34,659 bases of DNA from contig JAJYOJ010000002.1 in the NCBI GenBank assembly GCA_021796235.1, forward strand, positions 1 to 34,659. The letters are read 5' to 3'. Positions 18,588 to 26,083 of the stretch are shown here, piece after piece. The DNA is from a bacterium (GTDB taxonomy: Bacteria; Patescibacteriota; Microgenomatia; UBA1406; GWC2-37-13). The notes under the pieces were generated by a model. The model was given only the letters and a program-made list of their open reading frames with translations. It searched no databases and was not told the origin of the DNA. Made by a program: the position numbers and the translations under genes. Numbering within the stretch: position 1 is the stretch's first letter; each line of letters starts with the position of its first letter.

Positions 18588-19244
18588 ATGAAAAACATTG
18601 AGGATAAAAATTACTGCACGATCTATTTAGTTCGACATGGGGAAACAGAGTGGAATGTGCTTAAAAAAATTCAGGGGCATACCGACATCGAGCTTACCGA
18701 AAAGGGACTGGCTCAAGCCGGACATCTTGCAGAAAAATTTAAAACAAACCAGCTTCACGCAGCATTTTCTTCAGACCTTATTAGAGCAAAAAAGACAGCT
18801 GAAATCATTGCGCTTCAACATAAAATTGCAGTTAAAACAACTAAGGTATTGCGCGAGCGTTTTCTTGGCAGACTTGAAGGTAAAAGTTGGACTGGTCGCG
18901 AGCCGAAAATACAAAAATTGTGGGATAAAGTTGCAACTCTGACCGAAGCGGAAAGAAAGGAACATAAGCTAAACAGAGTCGAAAACGACAAAGACGTGAT
19001 GAGGCGTTTTATTCCTTTTATACGCGGGATTGCAGTTGGTTATGCTGGTAAAAAAGTTCTTATCGTAACCCACGGCGGGGTAATGCGCTTGTTCTTTCAA
19101 CACCTGGGATTTCTTCCCCAAACTATGGGTTCTGAAAAACGCTATGTGAGAATTAGCATTACAAATACTGCTTTCGCAAAAATTCAAAGCGACGGAGTTG
19201 ATTTCTTTGTGAAAGAAACCGAAGGAATTACTATTAGATCTTGA
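18588..19244 (+). CDS. Histidine phosphatase family protein (phosphoglycerate mutase-like)
   Basis: 218 residues with the family signature LVRHGETEWN (catalytic R16-H17), GHTDIELTEKGLAQA, FSSDLIRAKKTAEII (second Arg), ERFLGRLEGK (acid residue) and VTHGGVMR (second His). These enzymes remove phosphate through a phosphohistidine; members include alpha-ribazole phosphatases, cofactor-dependent phosphoglycerate mutases and broad phosphatases. Its length and single-domain form fit a broad small-molecule phosphatase more than a glycolytic mutase. It ends 2 nt before the stop of the convergent metallopeptidase gene. Confidence 0.88.
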   Translation: MKNIEDKNYCTIYLVRHGETEWNVLKKIQGHTDIELTEKGLAQAGHLAEKFKTNQLHAAFSSDLIRAKKTAEIIALQHKIAVKTTKVLRERFLGRLEGKSWTGREPKIQKLWDKVATLTEAERKEHKLNRVENDKDVMRRFIPFIRGIAVGYAGKKVLIVTHGGVMRLFFQHLGFLPQTMGSEKRYVRISITNTAFAKIQSDGVDFFVKETEGITIRS

Positions 19245-19246
19245 GT

Positions 19247-19615
19247 CTAGTGTAAATTACGCAAAATTTTTTCTACCTCTTTGTCGTTTATCCGATGATA
19301 CCTGCCACGGTGGGGAAGAAGTGCGCCGGAAAATGTTTTCGGAATATGCATGAGTTCATGGATCAATGTTTTTATTTTTTCACGATCGTCTAATTTATCA
19401 AACATTCTGGCGTTTACTTCTATTATGTAATGCGGCTCAAGACCGGCAACTTCTTGAAAGAGTTTTGCCATTCCCCAAATCCTGGCATAAGCTCGGGTTT
19501 TGGCATCGAAACTGCGGATACAATGGATATTGTTTACTTTTATATGAGCAAAGTTCAAATCTTTGACTAAGACGCGAACTGTTCTTTTAATTTCCGGGGC
19601 TAGTTTGTAGTGCAT
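19247..19615 (-). CDS. Putative zinc metallopeptidase, phage-type (PF18894-like)
   Basis: 122 residues with a zinc site H86-E87-L-M-H90 (LIHELMHIPKTFSG) and later histidines H102/H107 that can supply the third ligand. The IHELMHIPKTFSGxxxxHRG pattern matches, from memory, the group annotated as putative phage metallopeptidase, which is also common in archaea and CPR genomes. The N-part (KVNNIHCIRSFDAKTRAYARIWGMAKLFQ) fits the same family. Substrate and role are unknown; no phage genes lie around it. Confidence 0.78.
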   Translation of the reverse strand: MHYKLAPEIKRTVRVLVKDLNFAHIKVNNIHCIRSFDAKTRAYARIWGMAKLFQEVAGLEPHYIIEVNARMFDKLDDREKIKTLIHELMHIPKTFSGALLPHRGRYHRINDKEVEKILRNLH

Positions 19616-19670
19616 AATTTACCCATACATTGTATCAGTTTATCTGAATCTCATGGTACAATATTGTCAA

Positions 19671-19742
19671 GCACCCATAGCTTAACGGATAGAGTAGTGG
19701 TTTGCGGAACCACTGATGGCCGTTCAATTCGGCCTGGGTGCA
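19671..19742 (+). tRNA. tRNA-Arg(GCG)
   Basis: 72 nt. Acceptor GCACCCA/TGGGTGC, D-arm GCTT..GAGT, anticodon stem GTGGT/ACCAC with loop TTGCGGA (anticodon GCG), T-stem GGCCG/CGGCC, discriminator A. CCA is not encoded. TACAAT lies 8 nt upstream. The UbiA ATG follows 4 nt after the tRNA end. Confidence 0.92.
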
Positions 19743-19746
19743 CATA

Positions 19747-20580
19747 ATGAAATACATCCGGCTTCTGCGGCTTCAGGATCAGTATATCCTCATAGGAATC
19801 ATTCTTGCATCAGCTGTTTATTTTCGCTTATGGAATCAGTTTATTTTTTTTTGGGGAGTTTCAGCGATCTCAATTTCGATCGCGGCATTTATAATAAATG
19901 AGATTGTTGATCAGGAAGATACAGATAAGTACAGCTGGAATCCGATACATATAAGGAAAAACGAAAAGCTCAATTTCAAAGCTGTGGTATTAATATTTGC
20001 CATTTTTTCGGTATTGGGAATTGGTTTAGGTTACCTCTCAGGTCTATTTTGGTGGGGGATAGGCATGTATGTTGTCGGTATTGGTTATTCATTGAAGCCG
20101 ATCCGGCTTAAAGGGCGGTTTGCGCTGGATATTATTGCACAGATTTTGGTTTGGATCGTCCTCCCTTTTGCTGCAGTTGCCTGGAAATCCGGACAGCTCC
20201 CCCGGGTTTTACCTTTACTTTTATTTGCTTCCTGCCTTTGGTCTATTATATTTCCCTATCAACTTGCCGATTATGATGCAGACCAAAAAGCCAAACTAGC
20301 AAATACCCATGTTATTATAGGGATGAGGAATAGTTTAGTTTTCGGACTAATTTTAGCGGTCATTAGCATAATATTATTTTTTGTTTTCAAAATATTTGTT
20401 GTTGCGCGCTGGTCCTGGTTTTTCTTTGTTGTAAATCTGTTTGCCTTGACGCAGTATATTCGTTGGCTTCGAATGAAACATTTAGCAAAGCAACTAAAAT
20501 CTCTCCAAGATTATGTTCGAACTGTTAAACCCCTTGGTTATTTGATTGTACCGTACTTCTTACTTTGGATTTTTATATAA
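19747..20580 (+). CDS. UbiA-family prenyltransferase
   Basis: 277 residues, about eight hydrophobic segments. The first Asp-rich motif is N51-EIVD-QEDTD (family NDxxDxxxD), the second is DYDADQKAKLANT near residue 180, and YSLKPIRLKGR sits between them, all in UbiA order. UbiA enzymes join a prenyl chain to an acceptor inside the membrane (quinone, haem O, archaeal lipid or decaprenyl-phosphoribose pathways). No partner gene is next to it, so the acceptor is unknown. The frame continues upstream to a GTG at 19738 inside the tRNA; ATG 19747 is chosen because it clears the tRNA. The arrangement leaves no room for a leader. Confidence 0.85.
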   Translation: MKYIRLLRLQDQYILIGIILASAVYFRLWNQFIFFWGVSAISISIAAFIINEIVDQEDTDKYSWNPIHIRKNEKLNFKAVVLIFAIFSVLGIGLGYLSGLFWWGIGMYVVGIGYSLKPIRLKGRFALDIIAQILVWIVLPFAAVAWKSGQLPRVLPLLLFASCLWSIIFPYQLADYDADQKAKLANTHVIIGMRNSLVFGLILAVISIILFFVFKIFVVARWSWFFFVVNLFALTQYIRWLRMKHLAKQLKSLQDYVRTVKPLGYLIVPYFLLWIFI

Positions 20581-20596
20581 TATAAGAGTTTGGATT

Positions 20597-20667
20597 AGGG
20601 GTGTAGGTAAATGGTATACTAGGACTCTCCAAAAGTCTTGTTGGGGGTTCGATTCCCTCCACCCCTG
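20597..20667 (+). tRNA. tRNA-Trp(CCA)
   Basis: 71 nt. Acceptor AGGGGTG/CACCCCT, anticodon stem GGACT/AGTCT with loop CTCCAAA (anticodon CCA), T-arm GGGGGTTCGATTCCCTC, discriminator G. The 3' CCA is not encoded (GCAA follows). It starts 16 nt after the UbiA stop. Confidence 0.9.
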
Positions 20668-20683
20668 CAATTTTAAATTGGAT

Positions 20684-20950
20684 TTAAAGAGGTAGTCTTT
20701 TTTGGGTTGCTGGAGGCGGCGGTTTTAGAGGAACAGTTTTTTCTCCGGCAGGCGGAAGCGGCGTAGAGGGAGGAGTTAATTTGGACGGTTTAGGTTCACT
20801 TACCGGACCAACTCTAGTTGCTTTAATTTCCCACGCTTCTGGCTCTCTTTCTTTTATAAGTACTTCATCAGGCGGTTCTTCTGGTGGTTGATTTGAAGCT
20901 GGTTTACGTCGCGTCTTTTTTAATTTTGCTGCCGATGCCTCTGGTGACAT
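20684..20950 (-). CDS. Small proline-rich disordered protein
   Basis: 88 residues, with a basic N-terminus (KLKKTRRKPASNQPP), a short ordered-looking stretch (EPEAWEIKATRVGPVSE) and a Pro/Lys-rich C-terminus. TATAAT stands just 3 nt before the ATG, too close for the usual pattern. It may be the last gene of a minus-strand group with the broken small protein (21043-21214) and the glutaredoxin-like gene. No family recognised. Confidence 0.5.
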   Translation of the reverse strand: MSPEASAAKLKKTRRKPASNQPPEEPPDEVLIKEREPEAWEIKATRVGPVSEPKPSKLTPPSTPLPPAGEKTVPLKPPPPATQKRLPL

Positions 20951-21305
20951 TTTATTATAGGGAAATCATAACAAATTGCTTAAAAAAAATAAAGTTGTTT
21001 CCGACTACCATAGTCGATTTTTCAGCGGTAGCAAACATAGGATTATATCCCCAAGACTGCTAGAATCAAAATTAGAACCGTAAAAACCCACGGCAAGATA
21101 TTTTGATTCCGAACAACGGCTGGTGCCTGTTGTTGAACCTGTGCTTGTCCGCCTTGTCCATGGCGTTGCCTTTGTGCATTCTTTCTTCTTTTCCTTGCTT
21201 GCGGAACCCTACATTTTTTCCACCAAAAATACCTATCTTTAAAGATGGGTTTATAGTAAATTACAAGAAAGCGGATCTTCTGTTTTAGCTTAATTAGACA
21301 GGTTT
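20951..21305. other. 355-nt gap holding a frame-broken small gene
   Basis: The only stretch here over 300 nt without an intact gene. The centre carries the disrupted tail-anchored protein at 21043-21214. The outer parts (20951-21042 and 21215-21305) are AT-rich and show no further gene or clear terminator. Confidence 0.6.
21043..21214 (-). pseudogene. Tail-anchored small protein broken by one base after the ATG
   Basis: A minus-strand reading frame gives RVPQARKRRKNAQRQRHG, a Gln-rich segment, then NQNILPWVF and a hydrophobic end TVLILILAVLGI before TAA (21045-21043). It looks like a 56-residue C-tail-anchored protein, but the frame has no ATG, GTG or TTG start. An ATG at 21214-21212 with GGTGG 6 nt upstream is followed by T-AGG, so it stops at once (ATG TAG). 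Removing one T (21211) would join ATG to AGG GTT CCG and restore MRVPQARK. Either a recent frameshift or a sequencing error is likely. The glutaredoxin-like gene is just upstream on the same strand. Confidence 0.6.
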
Positions 21306-21944
21306 TTACGTCTTACTTGGGAAGTCTGGAACCGAAGGCACATCTGACTCCGGGGGTGTTTGCGGTTGTTCGGGTGGCACAGGCGGCATACCAGGTTTGG
21401 GTTCAGGCGGAGGAGGCGTAACGGGTTGAGGTGTTACTGGCGTCTTCGGGGGCGGCGTGGGTGACGTAGGCGTAGGACCGGCTACTTCAGCCTTGGCTTT
21501 AAGGTCGGCTAAAATTGAGTTAAGCTCGTCGGACTGTGGTTCGGCTGGTTCTGAGGTTGGTTCACCGGTGGGGGGAGTTATGACCGAGGGCGTAGGTGTT
21601 ACCGCTACCGGTTGGGGCATAGTTGTCAGCGGCGGAGGTTGAACACTCATTACGCTTGCCGCTTCTGCTACTGACGGTTCGGGTTTTGCTGGGGTTTTTA
21701 AACCTAAAGTTTCGTTAAACTCGTCTTCAGTAAAGCCTTTTAGAACCTCGATTTTTCCATCATCTTTTTCAACTTTAGTGACTGGCGTACCGGCAAAATT
21801 ATTGGAAACAGCGAGCATTTCAGTTAAAAACTCACGATTTGACTCGAGATTTTTTTCTTCGTAGGGGAGATTATGAGCTTTCAAAAAATCTTTTTCTTCC
21901 TTCGAGAATTTACAATCAGAAACAGTATAGACCGTGATTTTCAT
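21306..21944 (-). CDS. Glutaredoxin-like domain with proline-rich tail
   Basis: 212 residues. The first 80 or so resemble a glutaredoxin/thioredoxin fold: KITVYTVSDCKFSKEEKDFL with a C-x-x-S site (C11-K-F-S14), a cis-Pro-like AGTPVTKVE and ETLGL. The single cysteine suggests a monothiol form or a mere fold relic. Residues about 82-212 are Pro/Thr/Glu-rich and disordered, with a short helix (DELNSILADLKAKAE). The tail differs from known glutaredoxins; partner binding is possible. A good promoter lies upstream, beside an inverted repeat shared with the divergent GH18-like gene. Confidence 0.7.
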   Translation of the reverse strand: MKITVYTVSDCKFSKEEKDFLKAHNLPYEEKNLESNREFLTEMLAVSNNFAGTPVTKVEKDDGKIEVLKGFTEDEFNETLGLKTPAKPEPSVAEAASVMSVQPPPLTTMPQPVAVTPTPSVITPPTGEPTSEPAEPQSDELNSILADLKAKAEVAGPTPTSPTPPPKTPVTPQPVTPPPPEPKPGMPPVPPEQPQTPPESDVPSVPDFPSKT

Positions 21945-21955
21945 GCTTAATTTTT

Positions 21956-21984
21956 ATTATGTAGGAAAAAAATAAGTTTGTCAA
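21956..21984 (-). promoter_or_regulatory. Promoter of the glutaredoxin-like gene
   Basis: Minus-strand TTGACA (21984-21979), 17-bp spacer, CATAAT (21961-21956), 11 nt to the ATG at 21944. The -35 matches fully and the -10 by five of six. Confidence 0.6.
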
Positions 21985-22003
21985 GCCCGATAATAATCGG
22001 GCT
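21984..22003. repeat. Perfect 8-bp inverted repeat next to a -35 box
   Basis: AGCCCGAT, loop AATA, ATCGGGCT. It sits between two divergent genes (21944- and 22046+), touching the -35 of the minus-strand promoter. Neither gene ends here, so it may be an operator or an upstream hairpin more than a terminator. Confidence 0.6.
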
Positions 22004-22045
22004 AAACCCAAAATTGACCCTGATTCTGCTACAATAGTATTTCCG

Positions 22046-23161
22046 ATGAAAAAACCGGCTTTTGTTTTAATTATTCTTTTACTTATTCTTGCAGGAATTT
22101 CGCTGACAGCTTTCAAAAATAAGTATCCAATCCCGCCAAAGGAAAAAGCTGCAACAAATCCGACAAAAGAACCGGAACTTTCTAAAAAACCAGACGTTGT
22201 AACAACCTCAAAATCGCTTTTTGTACCTTATTGGAGCCTTAATCAAAGTTTACCTTTACCGGTTGAACAGTACGACAAATTTATCTATTTCGGGGTTTTG
22301 GGAACTACTTCCGGAATCGCGAAAAACGATCCGGGCTATACAACGTTAACTACATTTTCAAATCAACTGGATAATAAAAAAGAAAGCATTTTGGCAATAA
22401 GGATGGTTGATCACGCTACTAATATTGCAGTTTTAAATGACTTAAATGCAGAGAATCGGATTATTGATGATTCAATCGCTGCTGCAAAACAGTACGGATT
22501 CACCGGAATCCTTTTAGATTTAGAATTAACCAATACGTTTAATACGTCAGTTGAGAACCAGTTTAATGTTTTTGTTCAACAGTTTTATACACAGGCAAAA
22601 CTGGAAAAGCTTAAGTTTTATATAACAGTGTATGGGGACACGTTTTACGCAAAGCGGCCCTATGATGTCGCAACCTTGGCCAAAAATGTTGATGGAATTA
22701 TGATCATGGCTTACAATCTTCATAAAGCCGCTGGCGAACCCGGTCCAAATTTTCCTCTGACCGGTAAAGAAAAATACGGTTATGATTTAAAAACAATGAT
22801 TTCTGATTTTACCAGCCTCGTACAACCTACGCGGTTGGCAGTAATTTTCGGCATGTATGGTTATGATTGGGCAGTGGACGAACAAAAACGGCCGATCCGT
22901 CAAGCCGAAACTTTATCATTAAACGACATCCGCAAAAAGTTCTTGGGCAAATGTACCTGGCAGGACTGCACGGTAACACGCGATGATTTATCCAAAGAAA
23001 CTGAGGTCGACTATATTACGTCAGAGATAAAAGATAACTTCGCCTATCTTTATTATCACATCGTCTGGTTTGAAGATGAAACATCAGCTCAAACCAAAAC
23101 CCAGTACCTGATGCAGAACGGCATTGGAAATGTTGCCTACTGGGCGTGGGGATATTTCTAA
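22046..23161 (+). CDS. Exported GH18-like glycoside hydrolase
   Basis: 371 residues with an N-terminal membrane anchor/signal (about 4-24) and a linker to about 55. The TIM-barrel hydrolase part starts SLFVPYWSL. The strand-4 motif GFTGILLDLEL supplies D158 and the likely catalytic E160, as in GH18 and the related spore cortex glycosylases (YaaH/SleL type). Further matches are DGIMIMAYNLHKAAGEPGPNFPL, FGMYGYDW and the C-terminal GIGNVAYWAWGYF. These enzymes cut beta-1,4 GlcNAc links in peptidoglycan or chitin. The first Asp of the full DxxDxDxE motif is not clear, so specificity is uncertain. TACAAT lies 10 nt before the ATG. Confidence 0.8.
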   Translation: MKKPAFVLIILLLILAGISLTAFKNKYPIPPKEKAATNPTKEPELSKKPDVVTTSKSLFVPYWSLNQSLPLPVEQYDKFIYFGVLGTTSGIAKNDPGYTTLTTFSNQLDNKKESILAIRMVDHATNIAVLNDLNAENRIIDDSIAAAKQYGFTGILLDLELTNTFNTSVENQFNVFVQQFYTQAKLEKLKFYITVYGDTFYAKRPYDVATLAKNVDGIMIMAYNLHKAAGEPGPNFPLTGKEKYGYDLKTMISDFTSLVQPTRLAVIFGMYGYDWAVDEQKRPIRQAETLSLNDIRKKFLGKCTWQDCTVTRDDLSKETEVDYITSEIKDNFAYLYYHIVWFEDETSAQTKTQYLMQNGIGNVAYWAWGYF

Positions 23162-23164
23162 TCG

Positions 23165-23217
23165 CAAATCTCAAATCGAGAATACATTTTACATTTAAGA
23201 TTCAGATTTGAGATTTG
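23165..23217. repeat. Perfect 13-bp inverted repeat of heptamer units
   Basis: CAAATCTCAAATC (23165-23177) pairs with GATTTGAGATTTG (23205-23217) across a 27-nt loop. It lies at the meeting point of two convergent genes, overlapping the last codons (SNLKSES) of the 23195 gene. It could act as a two-way terminator and is built from the AAATCTC heptamer seen elsewhere. Confidence 0.75.
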
Positions 23218-23494
23218 ATTTTTGGGATTTTACATTTCTTGTGAACGCGCCCAATTCTTTAAGCTTCCACATGAAAAGAGCGCCTTTGCGTCGGGCATTG
23301 GAGTCCGAAACAAAACGCAAAGCCTCTTCCAGAACGGGGCGGGGAATGGTTTTTGAAAGTTTAATATACAGGCTTTTGCGTCGCTCGTCACTCAATTTTT
23401 TTGCCAGATAAACTCCAAATGATTGATACTCACGCGAAACATACTTATCGCGCAGCGGATCAAAATTTTTTAGGACATCTCGGATTGATTGCAT
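23195..23494 (-). CDS. Conserved short helical protein, function unknown
   Basis: 99 residues, mostly helical and basic: SREYQSFGVYLAKKL, DERRKSLYIKLSKTIPRPVLEEALRFV, then ARRKGALFMWKLKEL. I associate the REYQSFGVYLA...SLYIKLAK...ALFMWKLKE pattern with a widely kept Patescibacteria hypothetical protein, without a known role. The last residues (about 88-99) derive from the heptamer repeat and are probably a variable tail. TATAAT (23511-23506) stands 11 nt before the ATG. Confidence 0.72.
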   Translation of the reverse strand: MQSIRDVLKNFDPLRDKYVSREYQSFGVYLAKKLSDERRKSLYIKLSKTIPRPVLEEALRFVSDSNARRKGALFMWKLKELGAFTRNVKSQKSNLKSES

Positions 23495-23538
23495 GTTCCA
23501 CTTGAATTATATCTTAAAATACATTAAAAATAATTTAT

Positions 23539-23790
23539 ATGCGGAAAATTTTACCGTTGATTTGCGTGTTTGCGTTTTTAGGTGCAGGTACAGTTTCGGC
23601 CCAGACAGTTACACCGACCCCCACACAGGCGGCCGTTATCAGTCTGACGAGCACTCCTACCCCAACAACCGGGGCGGGAACGCCAACACCAACCAAAGTT
23701 ACGCAGCTTCCGGAGACAGGTATGGCACAATATACCGGTTTATTTGCCGCAGCCAGCTTTGGAATAATTATTTTTGCCCTGCTTTTCTAA
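23539..23790 (+). CDS. LPETG-anchored mini-protein with TP-rich stalk
   Basis: 83 residues in three parts: a signal peptide (1-21, MRKILPLICVFAFLGAGTVSA), a TPTPT-rich stalk (about 22-55) and a sorting signal L57-P-E-T-G61 followed by a hydrophobic helix (about 65-83). This is the standard layout of sortase substrates, although the usual positive tail after the helix is missing. It is probably cut between Thr and Gly by a sortase such as the one at 10671 and fixed to the wall. Such a short body has no room for a binding domain, so it may be a wall-fixed spacer or glycosylated stalk. The 5' side has a weak TTGAAT-N17-TAAAAA promoter 8 nt from the ATG. Confidence 0.78.
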   Translation: MRKILPLICVFAFLGAGTVSAQTVTPTPTQAAVISLTSTPTPTTGAGTPTPTKVTQLPETGMAQYTGLFAAASFGIIIFALLF

Positions 23791-23795
23791 AGTAA

Positions 23796-24944
23796 TTATT
23801 TTTTATACCGTTCCAATACTTTCTGGTAGACTTTCTCATATTCGCTGATCATTTTTTCGACCGTGAAGTTTTGTTCCACATGAGAGCGGCAGTTGAGGCG
23901 CATTTCTCTGTACTGGTTTTCCGGCATTGCGTAAAGCCGTTCAACCGCCTCACAGAGTCCTTCAATTCCTGTTTTTTTGATAATCCAGTCACCGCGAATA
24001 TCGTCATCAGAAGGATTGACTATAAATCCTGTCACTCCGTCTCTAATAATTTCCGGTACCGATCCGCGAGCGTAAGCCACAACCGGCGTTCCACAAGCCA
24101 TGGATTCAATAAGAGTCAGACCGAAAGGTTCCTCAAACAGGATAGGAGAGAGAAATAGTTTACTGTGTTGATATTGGGAAACCAGATCATATCGATGAAT
24201 ATCAAAGTCGGTATAAATGCTGACAGCCTGATTTATAATGTTTCTTCTTTTAATGATAACTTCCCGGAGCCACTGGAAATATTCCTCTTTAAGAATGGGA
24301 AAGATTTTAGCCTTTTTTTTGGTTTTTCTGATGACTTGAAGCACAATATCCAGACCCTTTTCCGGAATTGCTCTGCCGGTCCAGAGTAAATAAGAATCGC
24401 CGACCGGGTTAAACTGGAAATTTTTTTTTGTATCGATCCCATGATATATTGTTTCCACATAGTTTAAATTCGGCATGGCTTTCCTCTGTGAGTTACTTAT
24501 TGAAACAAAAAAGATATTTTTTAAATCTTTAAACAACGCAAAATACTTTTGTGAATAAATTTCGTCTAAAGATCCGTGCATAGTGACTAAAATCGGTTTT
24601 TTGACGAATCGGGCAAACGGGAAGATAACTTCACCATTACCGTAATTGACATGGTATAGGTCGAATTTTTCTTGCTGCGAAAAAGCTTTGGAGATAAGCG
24701 CCAGTTCAAAAATCGTGTGACCTTGGTTAGTTATCTGTTTATCTTCTCCGGAAGAATAATAGTTGACGCTTTCAATCTTTACCGGCAAACGTGAATTTCC
24801 CGAGGCGAAAGCAGTAATAGTTATATTATGTTTTTTTGCAACTTTAGCGAGGTTAGTGATAAGAATATAGTCAAATATCTCGCTGCCTTTTTTGGTGGTT
24901 GAACTGATTTGGACTAAGTTGGAATTTAAAATTGCCAGCCTCAT
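23796..24944 (-). CDS. GT4-family glycosyltransferase A
   Basis: 382 residues with a two-Rossmann GT-B layout. N-half: FDLYHVNYGNG and PILVTMHGSLDEIY. C-half: LLWTGRAIPEKGLDIVL, then the nucleotide-sugar site FEEPFGLTLIESMACGTPVVAY and GSVPEIIRDGVTGFIV. GT4 retaining enzymes add sugars from NDP- or UDP-sugars to glycans, lipids or solutes. The C-terminal 110 residues are close to those of the next gene upstream (GDWIIKKTGIEGLCEAVERLY versus GDWIVKKTGIEGLCEAVEKIY), so the pair arose by tandem duplication. The ATG overlaps the preceding stop by 4 nt. Substrate unknown. Confidence 0.88.
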   Translation of the reverse strand: MRLAILNSNLVQISSTTKKGSEIFDYILITNLAKVAKKHNITITAFASGNSRLPVKIESVNYYSSGEDKQITNQGHTIFELALISKAFSQQEKFDLYHVNYGNGEVIFPFARFVKKPILVTMHGSLDEIYSQKYFALFKDLKNIFFVSISNSQRKAMPNLNYVETIYHGIDTKKNFQFNPVGDSYLLWTGRAIPEKGLDIVLQVIRKTKKKAKIFPILKEEYFQWLREVIIKRRNIINQAVSIYTDFDIHRYDLVSQYQHSKLFLSPILFEEPFGLTLIESMACGTPVVAYARGSVPEIIRDGVTGFIVNPSDDDIRGDWIIKKTGIEGLCEAVERLYAMPENQYREMRLNCRSHVEQNFTVEKMISEYEKVYQKVLERYKK

Positions 24945-26083
24945 AATTTTTTGTTTTTTTCTCTAACTTGTTCGTAAACTTTTTCGTATTTATCAACCAT
25001 GGTTTCCACGGTGAAATTTTTTTCCACATGAGCACGGCAAGCCAGGCGCATTTCTTGATACTTGTCTTCGGGCAGGGAATAAATCTTTTCAACCGCTTCA
25101 CAGAGTCCTTCAATTCCGGTTTTCTTAACTATCCAATCACCAAGAATATCCTCATCAGACGGATTTACAAGAAATCCTGTTTCGCCGTCCTTTACAACTT
25201 CCGGAACCGATCCTTTGGCATAGGCGACAACCGGCGTACCGGTAGCCATTGCTTCAATTAGAACAATTCCAAAGGGTTCATCCCAATTGATCGGGAAAAG
25301 AAAAAGCCGGCCGGAAGCCAGAAGTTCAGCTTTAGCAGCGTCATCTTTTATTTCTCCAATATGATTTATTAGGGGATTTTCGAGCAATGGTTTGATAACT
25401 GTGTCAAAGTATTCTTGCTCGCCCTTATCAACAAAGGCCGCAATTTTTAACGGCTTTTTTACCCGGTTGACGGTTTCGATAATATTTTCCAAGCCTTTGG
25501 TCTTTGAGATCCGTCCGAGCCAAACGATTTCTTTACCTGATTCCATTGGATCAAAAGGAAATTTTTCCAGCACAATACTGTTATAGACGGTTGCCACAAA
25601 ATTAAGTTCGGGTATATCTTCGCGCTGTCTTCCCGAAATAGAAACGTAGGGATGATTTTTAAAAACTAACATTGAGTCGCGGGCCGAACTGTTGGTATGG
25701 TACTCATCATCAAGAGTGATACTGTAGTTACCGTGAAGAGTATGGACAAAGGGAGTTGATTGTAACTCAAGAAAATAGGGAGCTACTCGGCCGGCATGAT
25801 TATGAATAATATCAAAGGTTCCATCGTTGACGTCTTTAAAGAATTTGTAGAGATGATTAAGTTTAAAATAGGGATTGAGTTTGGCAAAATAATTGTTGCC
25901 GACCGCACGAGCGTGAAAATAAGTAAGACGGGCCGAAGTTTTTGAATCGCCGGTTGCATGAAGAGTTACCTCATGACCGTGCCGAACAAGTCCTTCACAA
26001 AGATTGTGGACTACCGCTTCGGTGCCGCCGTAACCAACCGGCGGCACGGGCAACCAGGGAGTTGAGATCAAGGCGATTTTCAT
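24941..26083 (-). CDS. GT4-family glycosyltransferase B
   Basis: 380 residues. Starts MKIALISTPWLPVPPVGYGGTEAVVHNL, the glycine-rich acceptor loop common in MshA-like GT4 enzymes. FDIIHNHAGRVAPYFL, FVHTLHGNYS, VWLGRISKTKGLENII and the site WDEPFGIVLIEAMATGTPVVAYAKGSVPEVV follow. It is the nearest paralogue of the gene at 23796, and its 5' end overlaps the stop of the next upstream gene by 4 nt (26080-26083), typical of translational coupling. Together with the GT20 gene it probably makes a glycan or sugar solute; the product cannot be named. Confidence 0.88.
   Translation of the reverse strand: MKIALISTPWLPVPPVGYGGTEAVVHNLCEGLVRHGHEVTLHATGDSKTSARLTYFHARAVGNNYFAKLNPYFKLNHLYKFFKDVNDGTFDIIHNHAGRVAPYFLELQSTPFVHTLHGNYSITLDDEYHTNSSARDSMLVFKNHPYVSISGRQREDIPELNFVATVYNSIVLEKFPFDPMESGKEIVWLGRISKTKGLENIIETVNRVKKPLKIAAFVDKGEQEYFDTVIKPLLENPLINHIGEIKDDAAKAELLASGRLFLFPINWDEPFGIVLIEAMATGTPVVAYAKGSVPEVVKDGETGFLVNPSDEDILGDWIVKKTGIEGLCEAVEKIYSLPEDKYQEMRLACRAHVEKNFTVETMVDKYEKVYEQVREKNKKL

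Noticed and set aside
19247-19615. Phage-type metallopeptidase as a prophage remnant
   Set aside because: The gene stands alone between housekeeping-type genes; the family name reflects annotation history more than location in a phage.
23493-23795. 100-residue ORF overlapping the LPETG gene in another frame
   Set aside because: The LPETG frame has signal peptide, stalk and sorting signal; the other frame is polar with no features.
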